Source of the DNA: Sabellastarte sp. h YS-2021
Taxonomy: Eukaryota > Annelida > Polychaeta > Sabellida > Sabellidae
Reading direction: 5' to 3'
Length of the DNA: 64,000 bases
Assembly (NCBI GenBank): GCA_964017235.1
Contig: OZ024940.1
Span: 3,038,001-3,102,000 of the forward strand
Positions 8,522 to 21,917 of the stretch are shown piece by piece. Numbering within the stretch: position 1 is the stretch's first letter; the number at the start of each line of letters is the position of its first letter. The notes below the pieces were generated by a model that was given only the letters and a program-made list of their open reading frames with translations, was not told the DNA's origin and did no database searches. The translations under genes were made by a program, and so were the position numbers.

Positions 8522-9353
8522 GTAAGGGGTCACCACAAGGGGTAGCAAGTCTTTAGCAACCAGATGTAATGCTAATAGCTATTGGATGTTTGTTATTTCC
8601 ACTCACGTTATGTCCTTCTCAAATTTCAACATTACATATGAACTTTTGACCAAGTTATGGGGTCAAATGTGTGTACAGGGGTACTTCAGTAAGGGGTCAC
8701 CACAAGGGGTAGCATGTCTTTAGCAACCAGATGTAATGCTAATAGCTATTATATTTTAGTTATTGCTACCCACGTTATGTCTGTCTCCAATTTCAACGTT
8801 ACATATGAATTTTTGACCAAGTTATGGGGTCAAATGTGCGCACAGGGGTACTTGAGTAAGGGGTCACCACAAGGGGTAGGATGTCTTTAGCAACCAGATG
8901 TAATGCTTATAGCTATTGTATGTTTGTTATTGCCATCCATGTTATGTCCTCAAATTTCAGCATTACGTATGAATTTTTGACTAAGTTATGGGGTCAAATG
9001 TGCACACAGGGGTACTTTAGTAAGGGGTCACCACAAGGGGTAGCAAGTCTTTAGCAACCAGATGTAATGCAAATAGCTATTGTATGTTTGTTATTGCCAT
9101 CCACGTTATGTCCTTCTCAAATTTCAACACTACATATGAATTTTTAACCAAGTTATGGGGTCAAATGTGTGCACAGGGGTACTTGAGTAAGGGGTCACCA
9201 CAAGGGGTAGCAAGTCTTTAGCAACCAGATGTAATGCTAATAGCTATTGTATGTTTGTTATTGCCACCCACGTTATGTCCTTCTCAAATTTCAGCATTAC
9301 ATAAGAACTTTTCTCCAAGTTATGGGGTTAAATGTGCACATAGGGGTACTTGA

Positions 9354-9520
9354 GTAAGTGATCACCACAAGGGGTAGCATGTCTTTAGCAACCAGATGTA
9401 ATGCTAATAGCTATTGTACGTTTGTTATTGCTACCCACGTTATGTCCTTTCCAAATTTCAACATTACATATGAACTTTTGACAAAATAATGGGGTGAAAT
9501 GTGCACACAAGGGTACTTCA
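9354..9520 (+). repeat. Monomer H variant with TGATCA, first of seven
   Basis: GTGGTCACC has become GTGATCACC, which loses the GGTNACC (BstEII) site and creates TGATCA (BclI). Other copies start at 16374, 40296, 46982, 55025, 57358 and 59691, all in N/B-type or late A/B-type blocks. I noticed no other TGATCA. Confidence 0.9.
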
Positions 9521-10687
9521 GTTAGGAGTCACCACAAGGGGTAGCCTGTCTTTAGCAACCAAGTGTAATGCTAATAGCTATTATATTTTAGTTATTGCTA
9601 CCCACGTTATGTCTGTCTCTAATTTCAACATTACATATGAATTTTTGACCAAGTTATCAGGTCAAATGTGCGCACAGGGGTACTTGAGTAAGGGGTCACC
9701 ACAAGGGGTAGGATGTCTTTAGCAACCAGATGTAATGCTTATAGCTATTGTATGTTTGTTATTGCTATCCATGTTATGTCCTCAAATTTCAGCATTACAT
9801 ATGAATTTTTGACTAAGTTATGGGGTCAAATGTGCACACAGGGGTACTTTAGTAAGGGGTCACCACAAGGGGTAGGATGTCTTTAGCAACCAAGTGTAAT
9901 GCTAATAGCTGTTTAATATTTGTTATTGTCACCTAGGTTATGTTCTACCCAAATTTTATGGTTACATATGAACTTTTGACCAAGTTATGGGGTCAAATGT
10001 GTGCATAGGGGTACTTCAATTAAGGGGTCACCACAAGGGGTAGCATGTGTTTAGCAACCAGATGTAATGCTAATAGCTATTGTGTGTTAGTTATTGTCAC
10101 CCACATTATGTTTTTGTCAAATTTCAGCATTACATATGAACTTTTGAACAAGTTATGGGGTCAAATGTGCACTCATGGGTACTTCAGTAAGGGGTCACCA
10201 CAAGGGGTAGCATGTCTTTAGCAACCAGATGTAATGCTAATAGCTGTTGTATGTTTGTTAATGCTATCCACGTTATGTCCTTCTCAAATTTCAACATTAC
10301 ATATGAACTTTTGACCTAGTTAAGGGGTCAAATGTGTGCACAGGGGTACTTCAGTAAGGGGTCACCACAAGGGGTAGCAAGTTTTTAGCAACCAGATGTA
10401 ATTTTAATAACTATTGTATGTTACTTATTGCCACCCAAGTTATTTCCTTCTAAAATTTCAACATTACACATGAACTTTTGACCTAGTTAAGGGGTCAAAT
10501 GTGTGCACAGGGGTACTTCAGTAAGGGGTCACCACAAGGGGTAGCAAGTCTTTAGCAACCAGATGTAATGCTAATAGCTATTGTATGTTTGTTATTTCCA
10601 CTCACGTTATGTCCTTCTCAAATTTCAGCATTACATATGAATTTTTGACCAAGTTATGGGGTCAAATGTGTGCACAGGGGTACTTCA

Positions 10688-13208
10688 GTAAGGGGTCACC
10701 ACAAGGGGTAGCATGTCTTTAGCAACCAAGTGTAATGCTAATAGCTGTTATATTTTAGTTATAGCTGTTTAATATTTGTTATTGTCACCTAGGTTATGTT
10801 CTACCTAAATTTTATGGTTACATATGAACTTTTGACCAAGTTATGGGGTCAAATGTGTGCATAGGGGTACTTCAATTAAGGGGTCACCACAAGGGGTAGC
10901 AAGTCTTTAGCAACCAGATGTAATGCTAATGGTTATTGTATGTTTGTTATTGCCATCCACGTTATGTCCTTCTCAAATTTCAACATTACATATAAACTTT
11001 TGACCAAGTTATCGGGTCAAATGTGTGCACAGGGGTACTTCAGTAAGGGGTCACCACAAGGGGTAGCAAGTCTTTAGCAACCAGATGTAATGCTAATAGC
11101 TATTGGATGTTTGTTATTTCCACTCACGTTATGTCCTTCTCAAATTTCAACATTACATATGAACTTTTGACCAAGTTATGGGGTCAAATGTGTGTACAGG
11201 GGTACTTCAGTAAGGGGTCACCACAAGGGGTAGCATGTCTTTAGCAACCAGATGTAATGCTAATAGCTATTATATTTTAGTTATTGCTACCCACGTTATG
11301 TCTGTCTCCAATTTCAACGTTACATATGAATTTTTGACCAAGTTATGGGGTCAAATGTGCGCACAGGGGTACTTGAGTAAGGGGTCACCACAAGGGGTAG
11401 GATGTCTTTAGCAACCAGATGTAATGCTTATAGCTATTGTATGTTTGTTATTGCCATCCATGTTATGTCCTCAAATTTCAGCATTACGTATGAATTTTTG
11501 ACTAAGTTATGGGGTCAAATGTGCACACAGGGGTACTTTAGTAAGGGGTCACCACAAGGGGTAGCAAGTCTTTAGCAACCAGATGTAATGCAAATAGCTA
11601 TTGTATGTTTGTTATTGCCATCCACGTTATGTCCTTCTCAAATTTCAACACTACATATGAATTTTTAACCAAGTTATGGGGTCAAATGTGTGCACAGGGG
11701 TACTTGAGTAAGGGGTCACCACAAGGGGTAGCAAGTCTTTAGCAACCAGATGTAATGCTAATAGCTATTGTATGTTTGTTATTGCCACCCACATTATGTC
11801 CTTCTCAAATTTCAGCATTACATAAGAACTTTTCTCCAAGTTATGGGGTTAAATGTGCACATAGGGGTACTTGAGTAAGTGGTCACCACAAGGGGTAGCA
11901 TGTCTTTAGCAACCAGATGTAATGCTAATAGCTATTGTACGTTTGTTATTGCTACCCACGTTATGTCCTTTCCAAATTTCAACATTACATATGAACTTTT
12001 GACAAAATAATGGGGTGAAATGTGCACACAAGGGTACTTCAATTAGGAGTCACCACAAGGGGTAGCCTGTCTTTAGCAACCAAGTGTAATGCTAATAGCT
12101 ATTATATTTTAGTTATTGCTACCCACGTTATGTCTGTCTCTAATTTCAACATTACATATGAATTTTTGACCAAGTTATCAGGTCAAATGTGCGCACAGGG
12201 GTACTTGAGTAAGGGGTCACCACAAGGGGTAGGATGTCTTTAGCAACCAGATGTAATGCTTATAGCTATTGTATGTTTGTTATTGCTATCCATGTTATGT
12301 CCTCAAATTTCAGCATTACATATGAATTTTTGACTAAGTTATGGGGTCAAATGTGCACACAGGGGTACTTTAGTAAGGGGTCACCACAAGGGGTAGGATG
12401 TCTTTAGCAACCAAGTGTAATGCTAATAGCTGTTTAATATTTGTTATTGTCACCTAGGTTATGTTCTACCCAAATTTTATGGTTACATATGAACTTTTGA
12501 CCAAGTTATGGGGTCAAATGTGTGCATAGGGGTACTTCAATTAAGGGGTCACCACAAGGGGTAGCATGTGTTTAGCAACCAGATGTAATGCTAATAGCTA
12601 TTGTGTGTTAGTTATTGTCACCCACATTATGTTTTTGTCAAATTTCAGCATTACATATGAACTTTTGAACAAGTTATGGGGTCAAATGTGCACTCATGGG
12701 TACTTCAGTAAGGGGTCACCACAAGGGGTAGCATGTCTTTAGCAACCAGATGTAATGCTAATAGCTATTGTATGTTTGTTAATGCTATCCACGTTATGTC
12801 CTTCTCAAATTTCAACATTACATATGAACTTTTGACCTAGTTAAGGGGTCAAATGTGTGCACAGGGGTACTTCAGTAAGGGGTCACCACAAGGGGTAGCA
12901 AGTTTTTAGCAACCAGATGTAATTTTAATAACTATTGTATGTTACTTATTGCCACCCAAGTTATTTCCTTCTAAAATTTCAACATTACACATGAACTTTT
13001 GACCTAGTTAAGGGGTCAAATGTGTGCACAGGGGTACTTCAGTAAGGGGTCACCACAAGGGGTAGCAAGTCTTTAGCAACCAGATGTAATGCTAATAGCT
13101 ATTGTATGTTTGTTATTTCCACTCACGTTATGTCCTTCTCAAATTTCAGCATTACATATGAATTTTTGACCAAGTTATGGGGTCAAATGTGTGCACAGGG
13201 GTACTTCA
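10688..13208 (+). repeat. HOR block 6: P-type 15-mer
   Basis: It has the same order as block 2, with E'-F', I starting ATTAGG, and M with AGCTATTG and CCACG. It is the first third of super-repeat copy 1. Confidence 0.94.
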
Positions 13209-15374
13209 GTAAGGGGTCACCACAAGGGGTAGCATGTCTTTAGCAACCAGATGTAATGCTAATAGCTATTGTATGTTTGTTATTGCTATCCATGTTATGT
13301 CCTTCTCAAATTTCAACATTACATATGAACTTTTGACCAACTTATGGGGTCAAATGTGTGCACAGGGGTACTTCAGTAAGGGGTCACCACAAGGGGTAGC
13401 AAGTCTTTAGCAACCAGATGTAATGCTAATGGTTATTGTATGTTTGTTATTGCCATCCACGTTATGTCCTTCTCAAATTTCAACATTACATATAAACTTT
13501 TGACCAAGTTATCGGGTCAAATGTGTGCACAGGGGTACTTCAGTAAGGGGTCACCACAAGGGGTAGCAAGTCTTTAGCAACCAGATGTAATGCTAATAGC
13601 TATTGGATGTTTGTTATTTCCACTCACGTTATGTCCTTCTCAAATTTCAACATTACATATGAACTTTTGACCAAGTTATGGGGTCAAATGTGTGTACAGG
13701 GGTACTTCAGTAAGGGGTCACCACAAGGGGTAGCATGTCTTTAGCAACCAGATGTAATGCTAATAGCTATTATATTTTAGTTATTGCTACCCACGTTATG
13801 TCTGTCTCCAATTTCAACGTTACATATGAATTTTTGACCAAGTTATGGGGTCAAATGTGCGCACAGGGGTACTTGAGTAAGGGGTCACCACAAGGGGTAG
13901 GATGTCTTTAGCAACCAGATGTAATGCTTATAGCTATTGTATGTTTGTTATTGCCATCCATGTTATGTCCTCAAATTTCAGCATTACGTATAAACTTTTG
14001 ACCAAGTTATCGGGTCAAATGTGCACACAGGGGTACTTCAGTAAGGGGTCACCACAAGGGGTAGCAAGTTTTTAGCAACCAGATGTAATTTTAATAGCTA
14101 TTGTATGTTACTTATTGCCACCCAAGTTATGTCCTTCTCAAATTTCAACACTACATATGAATTTTTAACCAAGTTATGGGGTCAAATGTGTGCACAGGGG
14201 TACTTGAGTAAGGGGTCACCACAAGGGGTAGCAAGTCTTTAGCAACCAGATGTAATGCTAATAGCTATTGTATGTTTGTTATTGCCACCCACATTATGTC
14301 CTTCTCAAATTTCAGCATTACATAAGAACTTTTCTCCAAGTTATGGGGTTAAATGTGCACATAGGGGTACTTGAGTAAGTGGTCACCACAAGGGGTAGCA
14401 TGTCTTTAGCAACCAGATGTAATGCTAATAGCTATTGTACGTTTGTTATTGCTACCCACGTTATGTCCTTTCCAAATTTCAACATTACATATGAACTTTT
14501 GACAAAATAATGGGGTGAAATGTGCACACAAGGGTACTTCAGTTAGGAGTCACCACAAGGGGTAGCCTGTCTTTAGCAACCAAGTGTAATGCTAATAGCT
14601 ATTATATTTTAGTTATTGCTACCCACGTTATGTCTGTCTCTAATTTCAACATTACATATGAATTTTTGACCAAGTTATCAGGTCAAATGTGCGCACAGGG
14701 GTACTTGAGTAAGGGGTCACCACAAGGGGTAGGATGTCTTTAGCAACCAGATGTAATGCTTATAGCTATTGTATGTTTGTTATTGCTATCCATGTTATGT
14801 CCTCAAATTTCAGCATTACATATGAATTTTTGACTAAGTTATGGGGTCAAATGTGCACACAGGGGTACTTTAGTAAGGGGTCACCACAAGGGGTAGGATG
14901 TCTTTAGCAACCAAGTGTAATGCTAATAGCTGTTTAATATTTGTTATTGTCACCTAGGTTATGTTCTACCCAAATTTTATGGTTACATATGAACTTTTGA
15001 CCAAGTTATGGGGTCAAATGTGTGCATAGGGGTACTTCAATTAAGGGGTCACCACAAGGGGTAGCATGTGTTTAGCAACCAGATGTAATGCTAATAGCTA
15101 TTGTGTGTTAGTTATTGTCACCCACATTATGTTTTTGTCAAATTTCAGCATTACATATGAACTTTTGAACAAGTTATGGGGTCAAATGTGCACTCATGGG
15201 TACTTCAGTAAGGGGTCACCACAAGGGGTAGCATGTCTTTAGCAACCAGATGTAATGCTAATAGCTATTGTATGTTTGTTAATGCTATCCACATTATGTC
15301 CTTCTCAAATTTCAACATTACATATGAACTTTTGACCTAGTTAAGGGGTCAAATGTGTGCACAGGGGTACTTCA
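13209..15374 (+). repeat. HOR block 7: A-type, 13 monomers A-M
   Basis: It has full E-F forms and ends with M carrying CCACA, directly before an N/B hybrid. It matches block 3 in layout and length (2,166 bp). Confidence 0.94.
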
Positions 15375-17707
15375 GTAAGGGGTCACCACAAGGGGTAGCA
15401 AGTCTTTAGCAACCAGATGTAATTTTAATAACTATTGTATGTTTGTTATTGCCATCCACGTTATGTCCTTCTCAAATTTCAACATTACATATAAACTTTT
15501 GACCAAGTTATCGGGTCAAATGTGTGCACAGGGGTACTTCAGTAAGGGGTCACCACAAGGGGTAGCAAGTCTTTAGCAACCAGATGTAATGCTAATAGCT
15601 ATTGGATGTTTGTTATTTCCACTCACGTTATGTCCTTCTCAAATTTCAACATTACATATGAACTTTTGACCAAGTTATGGGGTCAAATGTGTGTACAGGG
15701 GTACTTCAGTAAGGGGTCACCACAAGGGGTAGCATGTCTTTAGCAACCAGATGTAATGCTAATAGCTATTATATTTTAGTTATTGCTACCCACGTTATGT
15801 CTGTCTCCAATTTCAACGTTACATATGAATTTTTGACCAAGTTATGGGGTCAAATGTGCGCACAGGGGTACTGGAGTAAGGGGTCACCACAAGGGGTAGG
15901 ATGTCTTTAGCAACCAGATGTAATGCTTATAGCTATTGTATGTTTGTTATTGCCATCCATGTTATGTCCTCAAATTTCAGCATTACGTATGAATTTTTGA
16001 CTAAGTTATGGGGTCAAATGTGCACACAGGGGTACTTTAGTAAGGGGTCACCACAAGGGGTAGCAAGTCTTTAGCAACCAGATGTAATGCAAATAGCTAT
16101 TGTATGTTTGTTATTGCCATCCACGTTATGTCCTTCTCAAATTTCAACACTACATATGAATTTTTAACCAAGTTATGGGGTCAAATGTGTGCACAGGGGT
16201 ACTTGAGTAAGGGGTCACCACAAGGGGTAGCAAGTCTTTAGCAACCAGATGTAATGCTAATAGCTATTGTATGTTTGTTATTGCCACCCACGTTATGTCC
16301 TTCTCAAATTTCAGCATTACATAAGAACTTTTCTCCAAGTTATGGGGTTAAATGTGCACATAGGGGTACTTGAGTAAGTGATCACCACAAGGGGTAGCAT
16401 GTCTTTAGCAACCAGATGTAATGCTAATAGCTATTGTACGTTTGTTATTGCTACCCACGTTATGTCCTTTCCAAATTTCAACATTACATATGAACTTTTG
16501 ACAAAATAATGGGGTGAAATGTGCACACAAGGGTACTTCAGTTAGGAGTCACCACAAGGGGTAGCCTGTCTTTAGCAACCAAGTGTAATGCTAATAGCTA
16601 TTATATTTTAGTTATTGCTACCCACGTTATGTCTGTCTCTAATTTCAACATTACATATGAATTTTTGACCAAGTTATCAGGTCAAATGTGCGCACAGGGG
16701 TACTTGAGTAAGGGGTCACCACAAGGGGTAGGATGTCTTTAGCAACCAGATGTAATGCTTATAGCTATTGTATGTTTGTTATTGCTATCCATGTTATGTC
16801 CTCAAATTTCAGCATTACATATGAATTTTTGACTAAGTTATGGGGTCAAATGTGCACACAGGGGTACTTTAGTAAGGGGTCACCACAAGGGGTAGGATGT
16901 CTTTAGCAACCAAGTGTAATGCTAATAGCTGTTTAATATTTGTTATTGTCACCTAGGTTATGTTCTACCCAAATTTTATGGTTACATATGAACTTTTGAC
17001 CAAGTTATGGGGTCAAATGTGTGCATAGGGGTACTTCAATTAAGGGGTCACCACAAGGGGTAGCATGTGTTTAGCAACCAGATGTAATGCTAATAGCTAT
17101 TGTGTGTTAGTTATTGTCACCCACATTATGTTTTTGTCAAATTTCAGCATTACATATGAACTTTTGAACAAGTTATGGGGTCAAATGTGCACTCATGGGT
17201 ACTTCAGTAAGGGGTCACCACAAGGGGTAGCATGTCTTTAGCAACCAGATGTAATGCTAATAGCTGTTGTATGTTTGTTAATGCTATCCACGTTATGTCC
17301 TTCTCAAATTTCAACATTACATATGAACTTTTGACCTAGTTAAGGGGTCAAATGTGTGCACAGGGGTACTTCAGTAAGGGGTCACCACAAGGGGTAGCAA
17401 GTTTTTAGCAACCAGATGTAATTTTAATAACTATTGTATGTTACTTATTGCCACCCAAGTTATTTCCTTCTAAAATTTCAACATTACACATGAACTTTTG
17501 ACCTAGTTAAGGGGTCAAATGTGTGCACAGGGGTACTTCAGTAAGGGGTCACCACAAGGGGTAGCAAGTCTTTAGCAACCAGATGTAATGCTAATAGCTA
17601 TTGTATGTTTGTTATTTCCACTCACGTTATGTCCTTCTCAAATTTCAGCATTACATATGAATTTTTGACCAAGTTATGGGGTCAAATGTGTGCACAGGGG
17701 TACTTCA
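15375..17707 (+). repeat. HOR block 8: N/B-type 14-mer
   Basis: It has the same layout as block 5, with linked G (CCACG), H (TGATCA) and M (AGCTGTTG). The D monomer carries a private T-to-G change at 15873. Confidence 0.94.
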
Positions 17708-19396
17708 GTAAGGGGTCACCACAAGGGGTAGCATGTCTTTAGCAACCAAGTGTAATGCTAATAGCTGTTATATTTTAGTTATAGCTGTTTAATATTTGTT
17801 ATTGTCACCTAGGTTATGTTCTACCTAAATTTTATGGTTACATATGAACTTTTGACCAAGTTATGGGGTCAAATGTGTGCATAGGGGTACTTCAATTAAG
17901 GGGTCACCACAAGGGGTAGCAAGTCTTTAGCAACCAGATGTAATGCTAATGGTTATTGTATGTTTGTTATTGCCATCCACGTTATGTCCTTCTCAAATTT
18001 CAACATTACATATAAACTTTTGACCAAGTTATCGGGTCAAATGTGTGCACAGGGGTACTTCAGTAAGGGGTCACCACAAGGGGTAGCAAGTCTTTAGCAA
18101 CCAGATGTAATGCTAATAGCTATTGGATGTTTGTTATTTCCACTCACGTTATGTCCTTCTCAAATTTCAACATTACATATGAACTTTTGACCAAGTTATG
18201 GGGTCAAATGTGTGTACAGGGGTACTTCAGTAAGGGGTCACCACAAGGGGTAGCATGTCTTTAGCAACCAGATGTAATGCTAATAGCTATTATATTTTAG
18301 TTATTGCTACCCACGTTATGTCTGTCTCTAATTTCAACATTACATATGAATTTTTGACCAAGTTATCAGGTCAAATGTGCGCACAGGGGTACTTGAGTAA
18401 GGGGTCACCACAAGGGGTAGGATGTCTTTAGCAACCAGATGTAATGCTTATAGCTATTGTATGTTTGTTATTGCTATCCATGTTATGTCCTCAAATTTCA
18501 GCATTACATATGAATTTTTGACTAAGTTATGGGGTCAAATGTGCACACAGGGGTACTTTAGTAAGGGGTCACCACAAGGGGTAGGATGTCTTTAGCAACC
18601 AAGTGTAATGCTAATAGCTGTTTAATATTTGTTATTGTCACCTAGGTTATGTTCTACCCAAATTTTATGGTTACATATGAACTTTTGACCAAGTTATGGG
18701 GTCAAATGTGTGCATAGGGGTACTTCAATTAAGGGGTCACCACAAGGGGTAGCATGTGTTTAGCAACCAGATGTAATGCTAATAGCTATTGTGTGTTAGT
18801 TATTGTCACCCACATTATGTTTTTGTCAAATTTCAGCATTACATATGAACTTTTGAACAAGTTATGGGGTCAAATGTGCACTCATGGGTACTTCAGTAAG
18901 GGGTCACCACAAGGGGTAGCATGTCTTTAGCAACCAGATGTAATGCTAATAGCTGTTGTATGTTTGTTAATGCTATCCACGTTATGTCCTTCTCAAATTT
19001 CAACATTACATATGAACTTTTGACCTAGTTAAGGGGTCAAATGTGTGCACAGGGGTACTTCAGTAAGGGGTCACCACAAGGGGTAGCAAGTTTTTAGCAA
19101 CCAGATGTAATTTTAATAACTATTGTATGTTACTTATTGCCACCCAAGTTATTTCCTTCTAAAATTTCAACATTACACATGAACTTTTGACCTAGTTAAG
19201 GGGTCAAATGTGTGCACAGGGGTACTTCAGTAAGGGGTCACCACAAGGGGTAGCAAGTCTTTAGCAACCAGATGTAATGCTAATAGCTATTGTATGTTTG
19301 TTATTTCCACTCACGTTATGTCCTTCTCAAATTTCAGCATTACATATGAATTTTTGACCAAGTTATGGGGTCAAATGTGTGCACAGGGGTACTTCA
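17708..19396 (+). repeat. HOR block 9: P-type 10-mer, 1,689 bp
   Basis: Order is P-B'-C-(D/I)-J-K-L-M-N-O. Five monomers have been lost by exchange between the twins D and I. M carries AGCTGTTG and the block is followed by another P block. Confidence 0.93.
18230..18396 (+). repeat. D/I hybrid monomer
   Basis: It starts as D (GTAGCATGTC, AACCAGATG) and ends as I (TCTGTCTCTAATTTC, CAACATTAC, TTATCAGGTC). It is the direct product of unequal exchange between types five places apart. Confidence 0.92.
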
Positions 19397-21917
19397 GTAA
19401 GGGGTCACCACAAGGGGTAGCATGTCTTTAGCAACCAAGTGTAATGCTAATAGCTGTTATATTTTAGTTATAGCTGTTTAATATTTGTTATTGTCACCTA
19501 GGTTATGTTCTACCTAAATTTTATGGTTACATATGAACTTTTGACCAAGTTATGGGGTCAAATGTGTGCATAGGGGTACTTCAATTAAGGGGTCACCACA
19601 AGGGGTAGCAAGTCTTTAGCAACCAGATGTAATGCTAATGGTTATTGTATGTTTGTTATTGCCATCCACGTTATGTCCTTCTCAAATTTCAACATTACAT
19701 ATAAACTTTTGACCAAGTTATCGGGTCAAATGTGTGCACAGGGGTACTTCAGTAAGGGGTCACCACAAGGGGTAGCAAGTCTTTAGCAACCAGATGTAAT
19801 GCTAATAGCTATTGGATGTTTGTTATTTCCACTCACGTTATGTCCTTCTCAAATTTCAACATTACATATGAACTTTTGACCAAGTTATGGGGTCAAATGT
19901 GTGTACAGGGGTACTTCAGTAAGGGGTCACCACAAGGGGTAGCATGTCTTTAGCAACCAGATGTAATGCTAATAGCTATTATATTTTAGTTATTGCTACC
20001 CACGTTATGTCTGTCTCCAATTTCAACGTTACATATGAATTTTTGACCAAGTTATGGGGTCAAATGTGCGCACAGGGGTACTTGAGTAAGGGGTCACCAC
20101 AAGGGGTAGGATGTCTTTAGCAACCAGATGTAATGCTTATAGCTATTGTATGTTTGTTATTGCCATCCATGTTATGTCCTCAAATTTCAGCATTACGTAT
20201 GAATTTTTGACTAAGTTATGGGGTCAAATGTGCACACAGGGGTACTTTAGTAAGGGGTCACCACAAGGGGTAGCAAGTCTTTAGCAACCAGATGTAATGC
20301 AAATAGCTATTGTATGTTTGTTATTGCCATCCACGTTATGTCCTTCTCAAATTTCAACACTACATATGAATTTTTAACCAAGTTATGGGGTCAAATGTGT
20401 GCACAGGGGTACTTGAGTAAGGGGTCACCACAAGGGGTAGCAAGTCTTTAGCAACCAGATGTAATGCTAATAGCTATTGTATGTTTGTTATTGCCACCCA
20501 CATTATGTCCTTCTCAAATTTCAGCATTACATAAGAACTTTTCTCCAAGTTATGGGGTTAAATGTGCACATAGGGGTACTTGAGTAAGTGGTCACCACAA
20601 GGGGTAGCATGTCTTTAGCAACCAGATGTAATGCTAATAGCTATTGTACGTTTGTTATTGCTACCCACGTTATGTCCTTTCCAAATTTCAACATTACATA
20701 TGAACTTTTGACAAAATAATGGGGTGAAATGTGCACACAAGGGTACTTCAATTAGGAGTCACCACAAGGGGTAGCCTGTCTTTAGCAACCAAGTGTAATG
20801 CTAATAGCTATTATATTTTAGTTATTGCTACCCACGTTATGTCTGTCTCTAATTTCAACATTACATATGAATTTTTGACCAAGTTATCAGGTCAAATGTG
20901 CGCACAGGGGTACTTGAGTAAGGGGTCACCACAAGGGGTAGGATGTCTTTAGCAACCAGATGTAATGCTTATAGCTATTGTATGTTTGTTATTGCTATCC
21001 ATGTTATGTCCTCAAATTTCAGCATTACATATGAATTTTTGACTAAGTTATGGGGTCAAATGTGCACACAGGGGTACTTTAGTAAGGGGTCACCACAAGG
21101 GGTAGGATGTCTTTAGCAACCAAGTGTAATGCTAATAGCTGTTTAATATTTGTTATTGTCACCTAGGTTATGTTCTACCCAAATTTTATGGTTACATATG
21201 AACTTTTGACCAAGTTATGGGGTCAAATGTGTGCATAGGGGTACTTCAATTAAGGGGTCACCACAAGGGGTAGCATGTGTTTAGCAACCAGATGTAATGC
21301 TAATAGCTATTGTGTGTTAGTTATTGTCACCCACATTATGTTTTTGTCAAATTTCAGCATTACATATGAACTTTTGAACAAGTTATGGGGTCAAATGTGC
21401 ACTCATGGGTACTTCAGTAAGGGGTCACCACAAGGGGTAGCATGTCTTTAGCAACCAGATGTAATGCTAATAGCTATTGTATGTTTGTTAATGCTATCCA
21501 CGTTATGTCCTTCTCAAATTTCAACATTACATATGAACTTTTGACCTAGTTAAGGGGTCAAATGTGTGCACAGGGGTACTTCAGTAAGGGGTCACCACAA
21601 GGGGTAGCAAGTTTTTAGCAACCAGATGTAATTTTAATAACTATTGTATGTTACTTATTGCCACCCAAGTTATTTCCTTCTAAAATTTCAACATTACACA
21701 TGAACTTTTGACCTAGTTAAGGGGTCAAATGTGTGCACAGGGGTACTTCAGTAAGGGGTCACCACAAGGGGTAGCAAGTCTTTAGCAACCAGATGTAATG
21801 CTAATAGCTATTGTATGTTTGTTATTTCCACTCACGTTATGTCCTTCTCAAATTTCAGCATTACATATGAATTTTTGACCAAGTTATGGGGTCAAATGTG
21901 TGCACAGGGGTACTTCA
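19397..21917 (+). repeat. HOR block 10: P-type 15-mer
   Basis: A standard 2,521-bp P block, with I starting ATTAGG and M with AGCTATTG and CCACG. Confidence 0.94.

Larger units (their letters stand above)
8355..10687 (+). repeat. HOR block 5: N/B-type 14-mer, 2,333 bp
   Basis: Order is N/B-C-D-E'-F'-G-H-I-J-K-L-M-N-O. G has CCACG, H starts GTAAGTGATCACC, and M carries AGCTGTTG. These three markers travel together in this block type. Confidence 0.94.
10688..17707 (+). repeat. 42-monomer super-repeat, copy 1 (7,020 bp)
   Basis: A P-block (15), an A-block (13) and an N/B-block (14) stand in fixed order, and the next P starts exactly 7,020 bp after the first. The same layout recurs at 34610-41629. 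In my reading the two differ only by single bases such as 15873 (T to G here) and 38471 (G to A there). Confidence 0.92.
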
